Assembly (NCBI GenBank): GCA_017163975.1
Contig: JAFFSR010000136.1
Span: 6,445,501-6,509,500, forward strand
Direction of reading: 5' to 3'
Length of the DNA: 64,000 nt
DNA from: Anastatus disparis
Lineage: Eukaryota > Arthropoda > Insecta > Hymenoptera > Eupelmidae
Shown: positions 15,501 through 30,500 of the stretch, piece after piece
Numbering within the stretch: the first letter of the stretch is position 1
Layout: each line of letters starts with the position of its first letter
Notes under the pieces: model-generated
The model's input: the letters and a program-made list of their open reading frames with translations, nothing else
Told to the model about the DNA's origin: nothing
Database searches by the model: none
Translations under genes and position numbers: made by a program

Positions 15501-18500
15501 TTATTCTTATTGTACAATTGATATAACAAGCATTCTTCCCCAATAAAAAAACATTCTACCCTCCTCCATCTCACGAATATCAATTATTTATATATTCTAC
15601 CCTCGTTTTTTAACATCAATTTAAAATAAAAATTCACCTTTCTGAATCAATAAAAACAACCCTTTCAAAAAGAAGAAGAAGAGAAAAAAGCTAGAGTGTA
15701 TGCAACGAGTGCGGTTGCACTTAAAAACAAGTGCGCAAGCGCTGTTTCCAAGTGCACCTGCACCCATCGTGTGTATATATGTAATTTATACATATATGTA
15801 TATATAAAATAGAGATGCACTTGCATGTTCATCAAGAACATTTGTATCGATCCTTTCGGATGATATAGTTGGGGATAGGGGTCGTTGCACGGTCTCCCCT
15901 TCTTCCTTGTATATTTTCCGCCAGGTGCAACGGCATCCCAACGAGCTCTTTTCTCTTTGGCAACATAGTTCAGGAGTTCTAATATATGCCTGAGGACACA
16001 TGCACCGGCTCGCTCTTCATATAATAAGTGTATATACTTGGCCATTAAATAGGTAAAACAAAATTTTTTTTCAATTTTTACGTTCTTTTATGAGTTGAGG
16101 GAAAAATTTTAAAAGTTGAGAGAACGAGAACATCAGTTTTTTTAGAATTGGGTTATTTTGAAGGGTCGGCTTAATCTTTGACGAAAATAAATTATATTTG
16201 GTAATTAATATGTGAAGAATTTAATCGATATTAAATGTTTAATATAATGAAAATTTATAATCATTATTATTTTTTTTTAACTAATATAAATCAAAAATCA
16301 TATTTTTATTTTTAAACTTATATAATTACATTCTGTTTAATTCTTATTTTCTGAAAATCAATCTGGAAAGACATTTAACTTGGAAATATGGGTGTGTTAA
16401 ATTTAAAAGTTATTATTAGTGTTATTATTAAGTACCATTTAGTTAATACTGTCCATTATTTCTATTATGCCATTAAATAAAATATTGTAAAGATTTGAGT
16501 CAGCAATTTTTTTCATCGTAAATTTTTTTACTAAAATCTTTATTTGCTCATTCGGAAAATTATTATCGAACATCGGGAATAAACATTCTTTATTTATGAA
16601 ATCGATCAGTAGTCAGAAATATTAAAAGCCACATTTAGTTGCGTGGGTGTCATTGATGCGTCTCGTGTAATACTTTTTTTATACAGGGGTGAAAATCATG
16701 TCTAATGGACGAAATTTTCTCTTATGTTTTGTTTTTCAAGCTGAATAAATGGAACTTGTGCTTTTATAGTTTCTTGAATAATAAAATATGTAAACTTATA
16801 AATGTTTAATGAATATAAAATCTTTTTTTATACTCGCTTTTAAGACATTCCATTTTATTCTTTAGAAATATTTTATTTGGGTTAAATTTTTATCGATATT
16901 TCTATTCTGAATTCTTGCAAAAACAAAAACAATAATCTTTTATTATTCACTAATCACCCGAAAGTTTACATTCGGTATTAATCCTAATAGTAGTAGACGA
17001 TTCCATTTTCCAATCTAACACTTACATAGAAACAAAATCGATTACTAAATTTCCTCTAAACTCGTTAAAAGCGTTTTCTTAATTTAGTTTAACCGTCTTT
17101 GTTTATCTTTTAAGTGTTCTAAATTTAATTATGTAAACTTCTAACAATTATTTAGACGTCCTAAGAGAACACCAACTTCGTTAAACTCAGAATAAACTCT
17201 GAAATACGAATTTCATTATTTTAACTGTAAAAAGAGACATTACAAGATAATTAAGATCCAAATTTCACAAGGTCGGTATATTTTTCTTGTTAATATATAT
17301 TTATTGTCTTTTTTTAAGTGAGTACGTGAGGTTTAATATTATATAATCTTTTAATGATTACTGATGGTTTGCATTAAATATTCTAAACAGAATGTTTTTG
17401 ATAAGACCTTTTTAATACCGACATTAATTTTTCCAAAAAAATATTAACGTTAGAAACCAAACTTATGTTTATTTTTCTACTTCTATTTTTAGAAAAACTT
17501 TTTTGTAGCAACTAATTGTCCCTGGGAACTTGCAAATAAAGTGTAAGAAATTTTTGTCATATATTTATGTTATTTTATGGTTTTATAATAAATCTATTAA
17601 AAAGACATTTGTTTCACAAGAATATTAAACCTGCTAAGCCTCATTCAAATATGCAAATGTGAGAGAGCTAATGCGACCAATTTGTCAAAATTAATAAAGA
17701 GAATGTTAGAATTTTAGGTCATGGAATTTTACGTAACTTTTTAAATGATTTTTATTACTTAAAATTGTAAAAATACTTTATTTTTTATTCTAACTTTCAA
17801 ATTGTTGTTAATTTTTATTATAATTTTTGTTGATTGGTGCGTGAAATTTGTGATCAGAATCAGTGATACTTTTGGTAGTTAATTTTAAAAAATTAGACAT
17901 TAAGAATATTTTTGCATTTTTTTTCTTGAATAAAACTTGATAGCTTTATAGTTTTATAAAAAAAAAGTATGTTTTAAATCATTTTACTATAGAAAGCAGA
18001 GTTCGAACAGCTTGAGTCATTACCAGTTTAAAATAGATAAAAAATAATTTTTTAATAAGCTTTAATTATTATATACGATTATGAAACTAAAAATTACAAT
18101 GCAATTTTAATTATTTCTATTAAATTTTATTTCTACTATAAATTTTTAAAGGCTGTAGGGGCAAAAATTACGTCACTTATTCAAAATAAAAATGTATAGA
18201 AATATATTTGCTACTCTTTTGAGAAGAATAGAAAAAAGTAGAGCTATTATAAAATGAAGAGTTCTGTTATTTCTCTTCTTAACATAATTTAAAATAATTA
18301 ATCCACTGAATAATTTAAATTTAAGTCCAATTGCTTACGTAGAACAAAAAATACGTTGTGAAGTGGAGCAGACAAGTAATAACATATGTACATTTTTCTT
18401 TAGTAAGAAAAAGAAATTAGAACTCGTGACAATTTTACACCAAAAATTAATCCAATTTAAGATTAAATGTAAGAAAAGAAACGTAATCATTTTTGCTTTT

Positions 18501-21500
18501 ATCCATTATTTAAAACGATCATTTTACCGTTACCATATTTAAGAACATAAATTTGTTCATACATTTATATTTATTAAATTATCAAATATTAATCGAAATG
18601 AATAAAATTTTTCTTACCTCTTTGTCTGCCTTCGGAAACACTGTAGGCAAGATTTTTAAATTCTATATCAACGGGCGGTCTTTTAGGCAGATGAGTTAGC
18701 GAGACAGCAGGTTTTTTGTATGGTTGACCGGGACTATGATTTGGTATTTTACGTGCTAACATACTACTATTGCACCCTGTACCGTTTGTCGCTGCTGAAC
18801 CGTTGCAAACACATTGTAAATTGTTCTGCGATCCACTGTAAACAAATTTTTTATTAGTATATTTGATTTTTCGATAATACCTTTGATTAATTCTAAAATA
18901 TTGTTCGATCACGAGGAAAAATTAAATTGTTTTAAAGAAGATCAGATTATATTTATTTATTGTGCTTTTATTTTATTGCAAGATTGTTGGGTTTCATAAA
19001 AATGAAATATTGAAGTTTTTTTAATTATCCGTAGTTTTATGACAAAAACGTCCAAGTTTATATATTTAAATGTATTTTCTTGTTTTATAATGTGTAATAA
19101 AATTCAAACGTAGACCATTTAATATAAAAATTTTTTAAATACTCATTCAAAATTAATAAAAAAATTACAATAACACGAAAATTTATGAACAAAATTTTTA
19201 AAAACTATGAAATTTAAATACCTAATTTAAATTATAAATATTTAAAAATTTTATTTTACATTCAAGTGCAGTAGTTACAAAGATTTTATAATACATTAAT
19301 TTTTATGCCAATTCATTTTGAATTCTCAATGCCAAGACTTAACTCGTAAAGAATGATGGGTCCCATGAAAGAACTGCCAGCTTTGAATTAACGGCCTGAT
19401 AATGGCTAAATATTGGTCACCGTCCTACGTATGCCCGGTACTGAAACAAGCTTGTATCCAATATCGAAATGATAATATCGGACCAAATAATATAGAAAGG
19501 TATCGTTCCAATATCGTTTGCCAGATTCTATCGATAGAATATTATTATAGTATTGCTCCAGTACCGTTTGCCGTTGTTGTCGTTGCTAAGCAAGTACTTG
19601 CAATGACATAATATTTGTTTGAATATAACCTCATTATAACCTAATAATTTTATACGTACATGTGCACAATACGCGCTATAAAAAAATGTATAAAAGAGTA
19701 GTTATTATTTGAAAAAACAAGAAGCATTGAAGAAATTTAATTTGTCAGCATTGTAAAAAACATCTGTAAAGTCTGTAGTCGATTCTTTAAGCTTCGAGAA
19801 AAAAACTGATTTAAATAAAAATACAAATTAAGGCGCAATAATAGGAAAATTGGTTAAGTTTATTTTCAAAATTAATGGATTATGGTCGTATAATGAACAG
19901 CGATTTATTGATTTCAAAAGTGTTTTTATTCCAAAAAATTTTGTAAGAAAAAGATGATTTATTTATTTAAATAAATAATACTTAATTATATAAATTAAAT
20001 GATAAATTATTCGATGACTGGTAAATACTGGTAATCAGTATTGTGCCTGCATTGGCATTGATAGTTCGGTCCTATATTATCATTTAAATATTAAACGGAT
20101 ACCGAACCAGCATTGGGAATCAGTACTGGAATCACGGGCACCAGTACCGTACCAAATCCAGTCCGGAATTGCCTTCTTCCATGGGGTTCTCGAATAATTT
20201 TTCAATATTTTTTTTTAATTTGTAAGAAAGATTATTTCTGAAATAAATTAATCATGATTAATGAAAATACGTCTAATAGTTGATTCAAGAGTTTAACCAA
20301 AAGTAAAAATGAAAAAAGTGTATATTTTTATTTATACTTTAAATATATCTAAGTTTTTTATGTAATAACGAACATCAATCCATAATAATATAGAAATCAT
20401 TTCGTTAGTAAAATATCTAATAGCGCAGGATATTGTTACATTTAACATAATGGTAATACTAAATATGACACACGCAACTATTATTCAATTTTCGAAATAC
20501 TAATAATCAAGTATTACTTTTATACAATTATAATACATCATCATTTCGATCGCAACTGTTGAAAAATTTCACGCATTTTGTTCTTCATAAGTATAAATCA
20601 AGAAATCAACCAAGCGGCGAATGCACTAACATAAAATATATAACGATTTTAAAAAGAAATATACATGTACATCGTTGGAGGCTCGACTTTCGAGTTTCGT
20701 GAACTTGAACCGAGGCCAATAACAGGTATATTATCTGACTGTAATAATGTCTCATCAAGTAACTTCGGTATCGTATTATGCCAATGCATTTTCAAACAAT
20801 AATCAACCGTCTAGCTAAAGCTGAATAATAAGTGTATTACTATGCGTGTCTTTCCACTTAAGGGAATTTCAAAACACGACAAATGTAATGTAGAAAACTT
20901 GAGAAAAGTATGGTAAGATTTTTACATTTCATTTTTAAGTACGTTCGTTGTGCAGAAGTTCTTTATATTTTTTATTTTCATTTGTGCATGGATGAAAAAT
21001 TAAAACTATTCCATTAAATTTAATAGAGACAAATTCGAAAACAATAATAATTATTTTATTACGATCATATATTTATTATAAATTTCAAATTTCAACTATA
21101 AATAAATTGTATGATGAAAAAGAAAAAGTATCATTCTCAAATTCGATACAAAAATTGAATTAAAAATTTTCAAAGACGATTTAAGATTGAAAAATTTAAT
21201 GAAAACATAGGGGGATTGAGATTTTATTAAAGTTATTGCATCTTTTGCTTATGAATTAAGCGTATCAATAAATTTTTTGTTCAAACAGACAGCAACGTTG
21301 ATACATACAAAAGAATAACATCAATCCAATGTACATATAGCAGATAAAAATGCACATGTGCATAACGATTAAATTCAATCCAGACAAAATACATAGTGTC
21401 ATCGTACGTACAGCCATGTATTTTTTGTTTGATTTTTTCTTTTTTAACTTTTTGTTGAATCGTAAGACGCAGTTCGTGTTAAAAGCATCTGTTTATACGA

Positions 21501-24500
21501 TTTAAGCCTCTTTTTGTTGACTTTTTTGCTGTACTAGGATAAACCCGAATCATCAGTTGATCTCGTGTTCTAATGATTGTAAGTTTAATTATATAAAAAG
21601 AAGAACAAATGTAAATGCATACGTGTGTCACTTGCAATTCATAAACTTTATTTAAATAGAAAAAAAATCAAGAATACTTGATTTTTTTTGCTTTTTTTTT
21701 TTGTTTTATGTTATAAAACAAAAAAAGAAAGTATATTTATATTTTTATAGAATAATTTTTTTTAACGACGTTATATTCATGCTATGCTATTTTTGCTATG
21801 CTAATCAGCGACGGAGCTCGTAAGTGTATTTGTGAACAAAGCAAATGTAACGTAGCAGTGGTGCTTGCATCAATCGGCTGCCGAGAGCGGGATTCGAACT
21901 CAGAACCCTGATATTACGAATCCAACTCTCTACCAAATGAGTCACAGACCGACTCATTTATAGAATAATAATACGAGTATGAGAATTATTTTTTAATTTT
22001 TTTTAATTTTATTTAACGTCGCTGTATTTATGCTACTGTTACGATGCTAATTAGCAACAGGGGTTATTAGTGTGTTTGTGAACAAAGCACATGAAACGAA
22101 CAGTGGTACTTGTATCAATCAGCCGCCGAGTGCGGGATTCGAACTCGAGTTTTCGAGATTTTATGAATCTAACTCTTTGCCGAGTGAGCCACTGACGACC
22201 TCTTGTGAATAGTTAAAATATATATATATTATATCACTCATTATAAAATGTTTTTTTCTTTTATTCATTATGAAAATAACAAAAAGAAAATCTACAAGTT
22301 AAACTTTGATAAAAGCTCGCTTTTACTACCTACAGCGTAGGTCAAAATGCAAAAAAATAGAAAAAAAAGAAAAAATTAATTCACCACAGGGAAGCTGATA
22401 GTAAAACTGTACAGTAATACATTTAAGATATCATCATGTGTGGATAATAGATATTAGTTATATATGTCCTTTGGCCGTATTCAGGTGGAATATGAATCGA
22501 GGACAATGTTTGTCGCTTGAGCTGAAATTGCCGAGGGCGCGCGAAGCGCGCCTGAGGTGTTTCTGCTCAAGCGGCAAACATTGTTCGAGATTCAGATTCC
22601 ACCTGAATAAACGGCCAAAGGACATAGATGATTTTATGTCCGAAGTAGGCCGTATGAGAAAATATAACTTATTAGTTCAAAATATTAATCTTTTTTTCAA
22701 TACTTTTAAAATTAAATTTTAGTTCTATTGATTTTTTCTTTTGTTTCTTAGATTGACATTTTGTAATGAGTATAGCTGCTGTCGAAGCGCGAGTCATTTT
22801 TTTTTCACTAACCTACGTTCAATATGATTGCTCTTTGACATATTGAACGAAACATAGTAGGATCGGTGATGCCATATTGATTTCTCCTGAGACATATTGA
22901 GTCTCAATATGTCTCAGGAAGACATATAATTCTTGCAATAAGTCGTGGAGCGCGTCTGAGACATATGGGATGCCAATACAAATTTAGCATGCTCTTTACA
23001 TACTGACACGAATACGGCCTACGAGGACATAAAACTATATATAGCACACAATGATATAATTAATCTCTTTTAAAGTCATTTAAAATCAAAAAGGGACATT
23101 CATATAACTATACATACCTTCATTTTATGTTTGATCAAGTAATTTTGTGCATGTCAACTGACTTAATGAGATATACACAGTAACAATAGAATCTCTTAGT
23201 AGCTACTGTGTATATTTTCTTTTCAATTAGGTATGAAAACTTAATTAATCTTGACTGTAGGAACGTTAGGAAAACTTTTGTAAAATTAATATTATAGATA
23301 ATGTATTTTTGCTATGATTTGAGCTCTTTCATTATGAAAAATTAATGAAATCCTAATTTAACATATGTGATTATTTGTTGTGAGATTTATATTTTATGTT
23401 TTGATGTAATATATATTTTTTTAGATAAAATTCAATAACATAATTCTATTTCAATATTTTTATCTTTTTTTATTATAAGATATTAATACTTATCATTTGA
23501 AATACTCGAACGCAGAAAAAAACATTATTGAACAATTATAAATAGATTGAAAACTATAAATAACTAATTTCTAAAAGTATGAACTTTATGTTGAATAAAA
23601 CTATTTGCTGATCAAATAAATTATATTATTATACTTTTAAGGTTTCTTAAAAATTCATTTGTTAACGTGTACATACAAGAAAAAAAAATTCCGAAAGAAT
23701 ACATTACAATGAATTTATTTCATACGTGAGAATACAAAGTATGTAATTTGAAACAAAAAATTTCATTGAATAATCATTTATCAAATCCACAATTCTCATT
23801 CAGTTGAAGAGTAAATGTAAATCAAATGCAATTTTCGCAATAAGAACTTACTGTATTACGATTAAAAGTTATGATTAAATTTTTATCGAAAATCTGTATG
23901 CTGTTAATTTTAATTGTTGTTCTAAATTTCAAATTTATTTTCAAATAATTTTATAATTTAATATACAAACATTATAATGAAATAATTACCTTTTGATATT
24001 CACATCAGATTTTAATTTAATTTTAATATATCAGGATTGGAATAACTGCATTGAATTTTTTTATTTTATAAGAATTCATTAGTATCGATTTCAGTAATTA
24101 ATATAGCAGAAACAATAAAGTGTTTTCTTTTCATAAAAATGTATGAATAAAAGGCTTTTTTAAAAGAGAAAGCATAATTATCAAAAGAAAATGAGAAAAA
24201 TTTTTAACGCTCACGCCTGTCAATGACCGTAACATTTGGCAAATATCCAGAATTCTCCGGAAAAAGATACTTTTTTTCATTAAATTATAATCAGCTTCCA
24301 TGAATATTTTATATAAAAGGTAAACTTGTGCTTGGAATGAAGATGCATTATCTTTTATAATCTATTGATAATATTTTAAAATTTTAATTTATATATACAA
24401 AATATGTAAAATTTAAATAAAATTTTTATGATTCATAATAAATAATAAGAAAAATTTTAAATATTTTATTTTGAAATTTAACGAAATAATGTATCTTAAA

Positions 24501-27500
24501 TAACTAACATGCATAAAAACATTGATCGAAAAAAAGAATTGAAATAGTAAATTATAATACTTTGAGCGTTAGTTATACTTAGGTCCGACCGTACATATAT
24601 TTATATATGTATAAATATACTTAGGAAGTATGTAAATGTAAGATATGACTTTCTGTTAAATAATAAATTAAAGCCTTGCGACTTTAACTTGGACATTTTA
24701 ATGTAAAATCGATGAAACGTTTTTTGTCTTTAATTATCAAGACACGTTCCAAGAAAACTTTAGATAACAATAAATGCAAAGATTTATAATTAATGTTATC
24801 ACTATCAAGATAAATAAGTTTTATTATTTTTGCAATTTTAATATTATTACCTTAATGACAAATTTAATGTAACTATAATTTTTAAATTTACTTTTATTAA
24901 AAAAAATAATTTAGGACCCATTTATCAATATGAGTCCAAAGTTTGCAACGTTATTTTACAATAAAAACACAAATTTTTTTAAATATTTTATTTAACGTCG
25001 CTGTATTTATGCTATCATTACGATGCTAATTAGCGACGGAGGTTTCAAGTGTATTTGTGAAGGCAGCACATATATCGCATACAGTAGTGCTTATATCAAT
25101 CAGTCGCCGAAAGCAGGATTCGAACTCGGGACCTCGAGATTACGAATCCATCACTCTACCGACTGAGCCACTCACGACCTCTTTACCAATTATTTAATTT
25201 ATCTAATATTAAAAACAAATAGATATTTATTTTAAACAAAATAATTTTTTATGTACTACACTGACAGAAATGTTATCTAGAGGCAAACGGAATATACTTG
25301 GTCCTAGTATAAATATGTTTGTTTTACGTCCTAGCATAAATCCGCTTGAAGGTAACATAATATCTTTGCAACAAAAACTGCAATTTCGATTCAAACATTT
25401 AGTTACTTGCATCTAATGGATTTAATTTTCCATCTAAACGATACATCAATAAGGAGTCATCCACTTGCTGTGAGATAACTTTTCTGTCAGTTTACTAATA
25501 ACAAAAACTCAATTTTATTGCCAATTATAATTCATTAAAAAAATTTTTTTTGGTTTTATATCTAAAATTTATGCATTGCAATGTTGAATATAATTATAAT
25601 TACAATTTATTACATTACAAAAATTAAAAACTTTTTTTAAAACAATAAGTTTATAAATTTTAAACTGAAAATTTCTGTTTATAGAAACATTGACACAAAA
25701 GAACTAATAGTACATATGCACGAAAAAAATAGCACAGAGTATATCAATATCGAATTTATTCTGCGAAACTTTTATACATAACTTGAAGGTGAATTAAGTC
25801 TAGCAAAACTATTCATCTAAAGTAAATTTTATACCTAAAAAAAGAATATATAAAATACACTTGAATGACATGTTTGTGAACAAAAAAGAAATTTAAAGTC
25901 TATCGTATTACAAATGCAAATTTCTTTTTTTTCATCAAACAGTTGCTAGCGTATGATGAAAATCACGTGATTAGACCATATATGTAATAGACGTATATAT
26001 ACAGAACATGTTTTAAGCGGCGTGAAGTAATTCCAGAGCTTTTAGGAGTTGCTAAGTAAGTAAGCAAGCAAGCAAAGCAAGGGTGAAGGTCGTCCGGAAG
26101 TGAACAATGATCAATTTCTTCTTGAGTCAAGTTTCCTACTCTTTTCTTTTTGTTTTGTTTCTCTGAAAGCTTAAAAAAACTACCAAACTCAATTTATCCG
26201 TTTTTTATTCTCATTCATTAAATTTTAACGAATTTCAGTTTTTATTTTTAATTTCTTAATCAGTTATATTTCTCTTAGAAAATCAAATTTGATGTTGCAT
26301 AAATTGTGTATAGATTGCATGCGACATAATAATTATTTATTAAGTATTTGTTCAAAGTAATGTTGTAACAATCAAAGTTTCGAATTTATAAATTAAAAAT
26401 ATATTTTATTCAATAGTTCATTAAAATTAATATGATGCCCGTAAAACAGTTTTACATGTTCTTTAAATTAAATATCTGATAACTGTAAAACGTAATGAAG
26501 CAAATCGATACTTTTTACGCTGTCGTAATAGCTTATATTTATTGTCATAAATGATGGATTATTTAGAATGCGTAATAATTTTTATACATACATATGGTAT
26601 ATTTCACGTTAACTTACACAGCCGAACAACAATAATCGATATAAGTTTCAGAATGTGTTCCATATGTATGTGTGTATATATAATTTTAATTATTTTGATT
26701 GTTAAATAAACAACATTATTTTAATTCTAAAATTAAAATTTTTTTATAATTATTATTTTTATAAAAATTAAAATTTTGTATCACTTACTTTTATTAACAA
26801 TGACATAGATTTTTACCGTTCAGAATTCAGAGTTAGATAAGTATAGCCCCTGTTTCTTTTTAATTTATTTGTATCTAAAATTAACTTTACCTAAAATTGG
26901 CTTTTATATACAAATGGTTGAGATAAACTTATTTTTGTAACTAGTTACAGAGGTATTTAAATTAAATTACATTAAATACTTTTTTAACTCATGTAAATTT
27001 TAAAACGCTTGGTTGAATCATCATAAACCGGAAAGATACAATTGAATATTTCAAAATAAATAATGGGTTAAAATTTACTGTGTACTATATTTAAGTCTTG
27101 TTATAGTATAATTATGTAGATCAAATTCTAAGAAATTTTATGATTTCATTTAAATTTAGGGTCAGTTTTTAGTTTTTAAAGAACGAAAATTCAGTCTTGA
27201 GTTAAATATTAAAAAATCGTACTTTTAAAAATTTACTTCTAAAAAGAAAAATCATTTTAACGAAATTAAAAATTTGGGAACAAAATTCATAAATTACTAA
27301 AAGACATATAACAATATGAAAATTTTTTTAGAAAAAATAATAAGTAACTAATAATATTGTCATTTTTAGATTTTTAATTTTTTAAGACATTAAAATTTTA
27401 TAAACTGTTTGTTGTTTGTTTATTTTACATCGATGGATATTTTAAAACATACCAAAGATATGTATAGGACCACATGAGAATTAAATGGTTTAAAATTCTA

Positions 27501-30500
27501 TAAAACAGATTTTTTAATTTTTTAACAAACTCTAATATTTATAAATAAAAAATTTTTTCATCGAAATTTTTATTTTAAAATATAAATTGAATGCTTTTTA
27601 GTTTAAAAAAAGTCACAATTTTTTAGATCACGAAAAGAAGTAGATACTGAATGCAAAAATTTCTAACAATCCATTCAACAATGTATGAAACTTGAGCATC
27701 TCTAAAGCCGTTGTCACCGAGTTAAAAAAAAAGACAAGGTCAAAGCTTGATGATTACAATTGGGCTGTTCCATAAAGGAAAACTGCTTAGCTTTGCAAAA
27801 AAATTCACCCAAAAGCTCAAAAATTTCATAATAAGAATTAATCCCTACTACCCGCTTATCGTGTATGAGAATACGAGAAAGCAAAAAAAAAGATAAAAGT
27901 CGCTCGATAAAATGAAGCTACAACACTTGCGATTTTCCACGTATATCTTGAGACAAAGAATTTGAATAAAAATATATAGAAAAGCGTGATACGATTTTAT
28001 AGTAGATATTCAGTTCTTTTGGGGTTACTTATTTCGGTATCAAGTACTTTGTACGAGCTTTCTTATGTAAATCTTAAGGAGGATAAGTATTTTAAAATAG
28101 ACTCTTTTTCTGTTACTGTGCATCGCTTATAGACGTATTTGCTTGCAAAATTGCATTTTACTTCGAGGGCAAATTTTTTTTCAAAATGGATTTGAAAAAG
28201 TATGGTGCTAATGGATCCTTTTACAATAGAATTTGTCATAAAAAGAAAAAAGTAGATAAATGTATTACTTGAAAAATTTATAAAATATAAATTTTTTCTA
28301 TCTGCACATGACAATTGAATATTTAAAAATATTTTTTTTATGTAGGACTTGTGAAAAGTAAATCAAATATTTAAGCAAAAAATATTCAATAATTTATTTC
28401 ATGTAAAATAAATTGTACTTTTAATTAGTCTTTACTAACAATATAAAATTTATATCAAATATTTTTAAATGTATATTTTTAATTATTAATAATTTTAAAA
28501 TATAATTTTTTATGAATAATCATCTTATTTTTAAATTATTAAAACTATTCAACTAGGGAAAAAAATCTAATATTGAAGTGTAATTAAAATAAAGTGAATT
28601 TCATTTTGTTCAAGTAAATATTTCAGATAGAATTTCACTCTAATCGAATGTTACTTTTTAAATCATATAATTAATTTTTACTCTTACGAGCCGGTAAGTG
28701 GCTCAGTCGGTAGAGCGTAGGATTTGCAATCTCGGGGTTCTGAGTTCGAATCCCGCTCTCGGCAGCCAATTTATACAAGCACCACTGTACATTACATGTG
28801 CTTTCTTCACAAACACACTCTAAAGCTCCGTCGTTGATTAGCATTACAAAATAGCATATAGCGACGTTAAAGAAGAATAAAAAAAAAATTTTTTATGCTT
28901 ACTGTGTACTATTTGTAACAATGTAAACAGATCGATATTTTAATCTTTTTTATAATCATAAGTTTTAAAAAGCATAAAAAGAGTTCCTATTTTTTTATTA
29001 GTCAAATAAATTACTATAACACAAAAAGTAGAACTGCTTCATATACATTTAAAGTCAATTTATAGTTTCATAGCTTATAAGTCTTCGCAAGTGAAATGAA
29101 CAATGTCTGCTAAAGTTGTATTTTAAACTGTAAATGTTTCTAAGGCGTAAATTTAATTTAACTGACATAAATTTCATTAAAACATTCGTGTCAATAGAAC
29201 AAAAGTTATTTTTTTTTGTCAAATAATTTTGAAGTAAATAATTTCAATAACTTTAAAATATTGCAACGATTTTATTTTGATACATAAGTGTACTCTATAT
29301 TTTTTTTCTATTTGTTATAATTTTTAATGTTTACTGTGTCGAAGATATTAATTCACCTACAAATTAAAAAATATCCAAAAATGATTTCATCCAAATATTG
29401 TAAAATATATATTCATAGGTGAAATAGCGTAAATTTAAAAATTTGAAAAGATTAAACAGGCCCTACGTAATTATTAAAATTCAATTTTGAGTATCAAGTT
29501 TAAAAAAAATATTTTTTTTTAATAATCTAATTTTAAATTGACCTGCAGTACAGTGATGTCACACTCTGTAAAATGTTAGCGAATTTAACAATAAAGCTTT
29601 TTACACCTACAAATGTACTTGTCACTGTGGAGTGAAAGTTTAAGTACGTATTATATGTACTGTGAATCATTAATTATTCACGTTTGCTCGATTGATTTCA
29701 ATCTTTTTTTTTAACATTTCTTTTTTTAAAGCGAACATGACCTTCCACTACGATTATTTAACTTCTACTTTATCCAATTACACCCAATTGTAATATATTA
29801 GAGAGATTATCATTCCAGATCGAATTATTATTTGTATAAATGTAATCAGATTTCTGATAATATTTAAAATCTTACATTAACATAATTTTCTGCGTAATTT
29901 AATAACATGATAGGAGCATTTTTAATCTGGATGTTGAACTATCACAAAACTAAATTTATTCATACTTAAAAAAAGCTCTTTTACCTTTTGAACTGTGAAT
30001 GAAGTTGAGAACGCAATGATGTCATTTATGATATCATTGCATACAGCATGAAAAGTCTACTTATTATCAGAAAAACTAAGATTCTTGGTCACGGAACATA
30101 AACTTGAGCATATTGTTATAGTAATTATTAATTACTTGCGTTGTTATATCGATGACTTTTTCTTTTTTCTTTTTCTATACAACAAAAAGGGTAGGTACCG
30201 TGACTTTTCTCATAAATTTTCAATTTGATTTTTTCAATTACATCCAATTGCAATCCATTATCAGTTATTATTCATTGACCTACATTTATTACACGTTATA
30301 TGTCAATTCATTTAAAGACTGCACACACGCGATTAATTAATCTCAAGTATCTTGAAGTTTTGCGTGAATAAAATTATTGTTAATCAGTTTTAATCGATTT
30401 TTAATTAGTTTAAAATTAACGTGAATCTAGAATTATCACTGAACATCTTACTTCTTTAAATTTTTAGTTTAATCAAACTTAATGGGCTATAATTATAATA

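Noticed and set aside
28688..28765. tRNA gene (and similar heads at the other five SINE positions)
   Set aside because: The A and B boxes are present, but the acceptor stem does not pair and each head runs into the same SINE body and A-rich tail, so these are tRNA-derived repeats, not tRNA genes.
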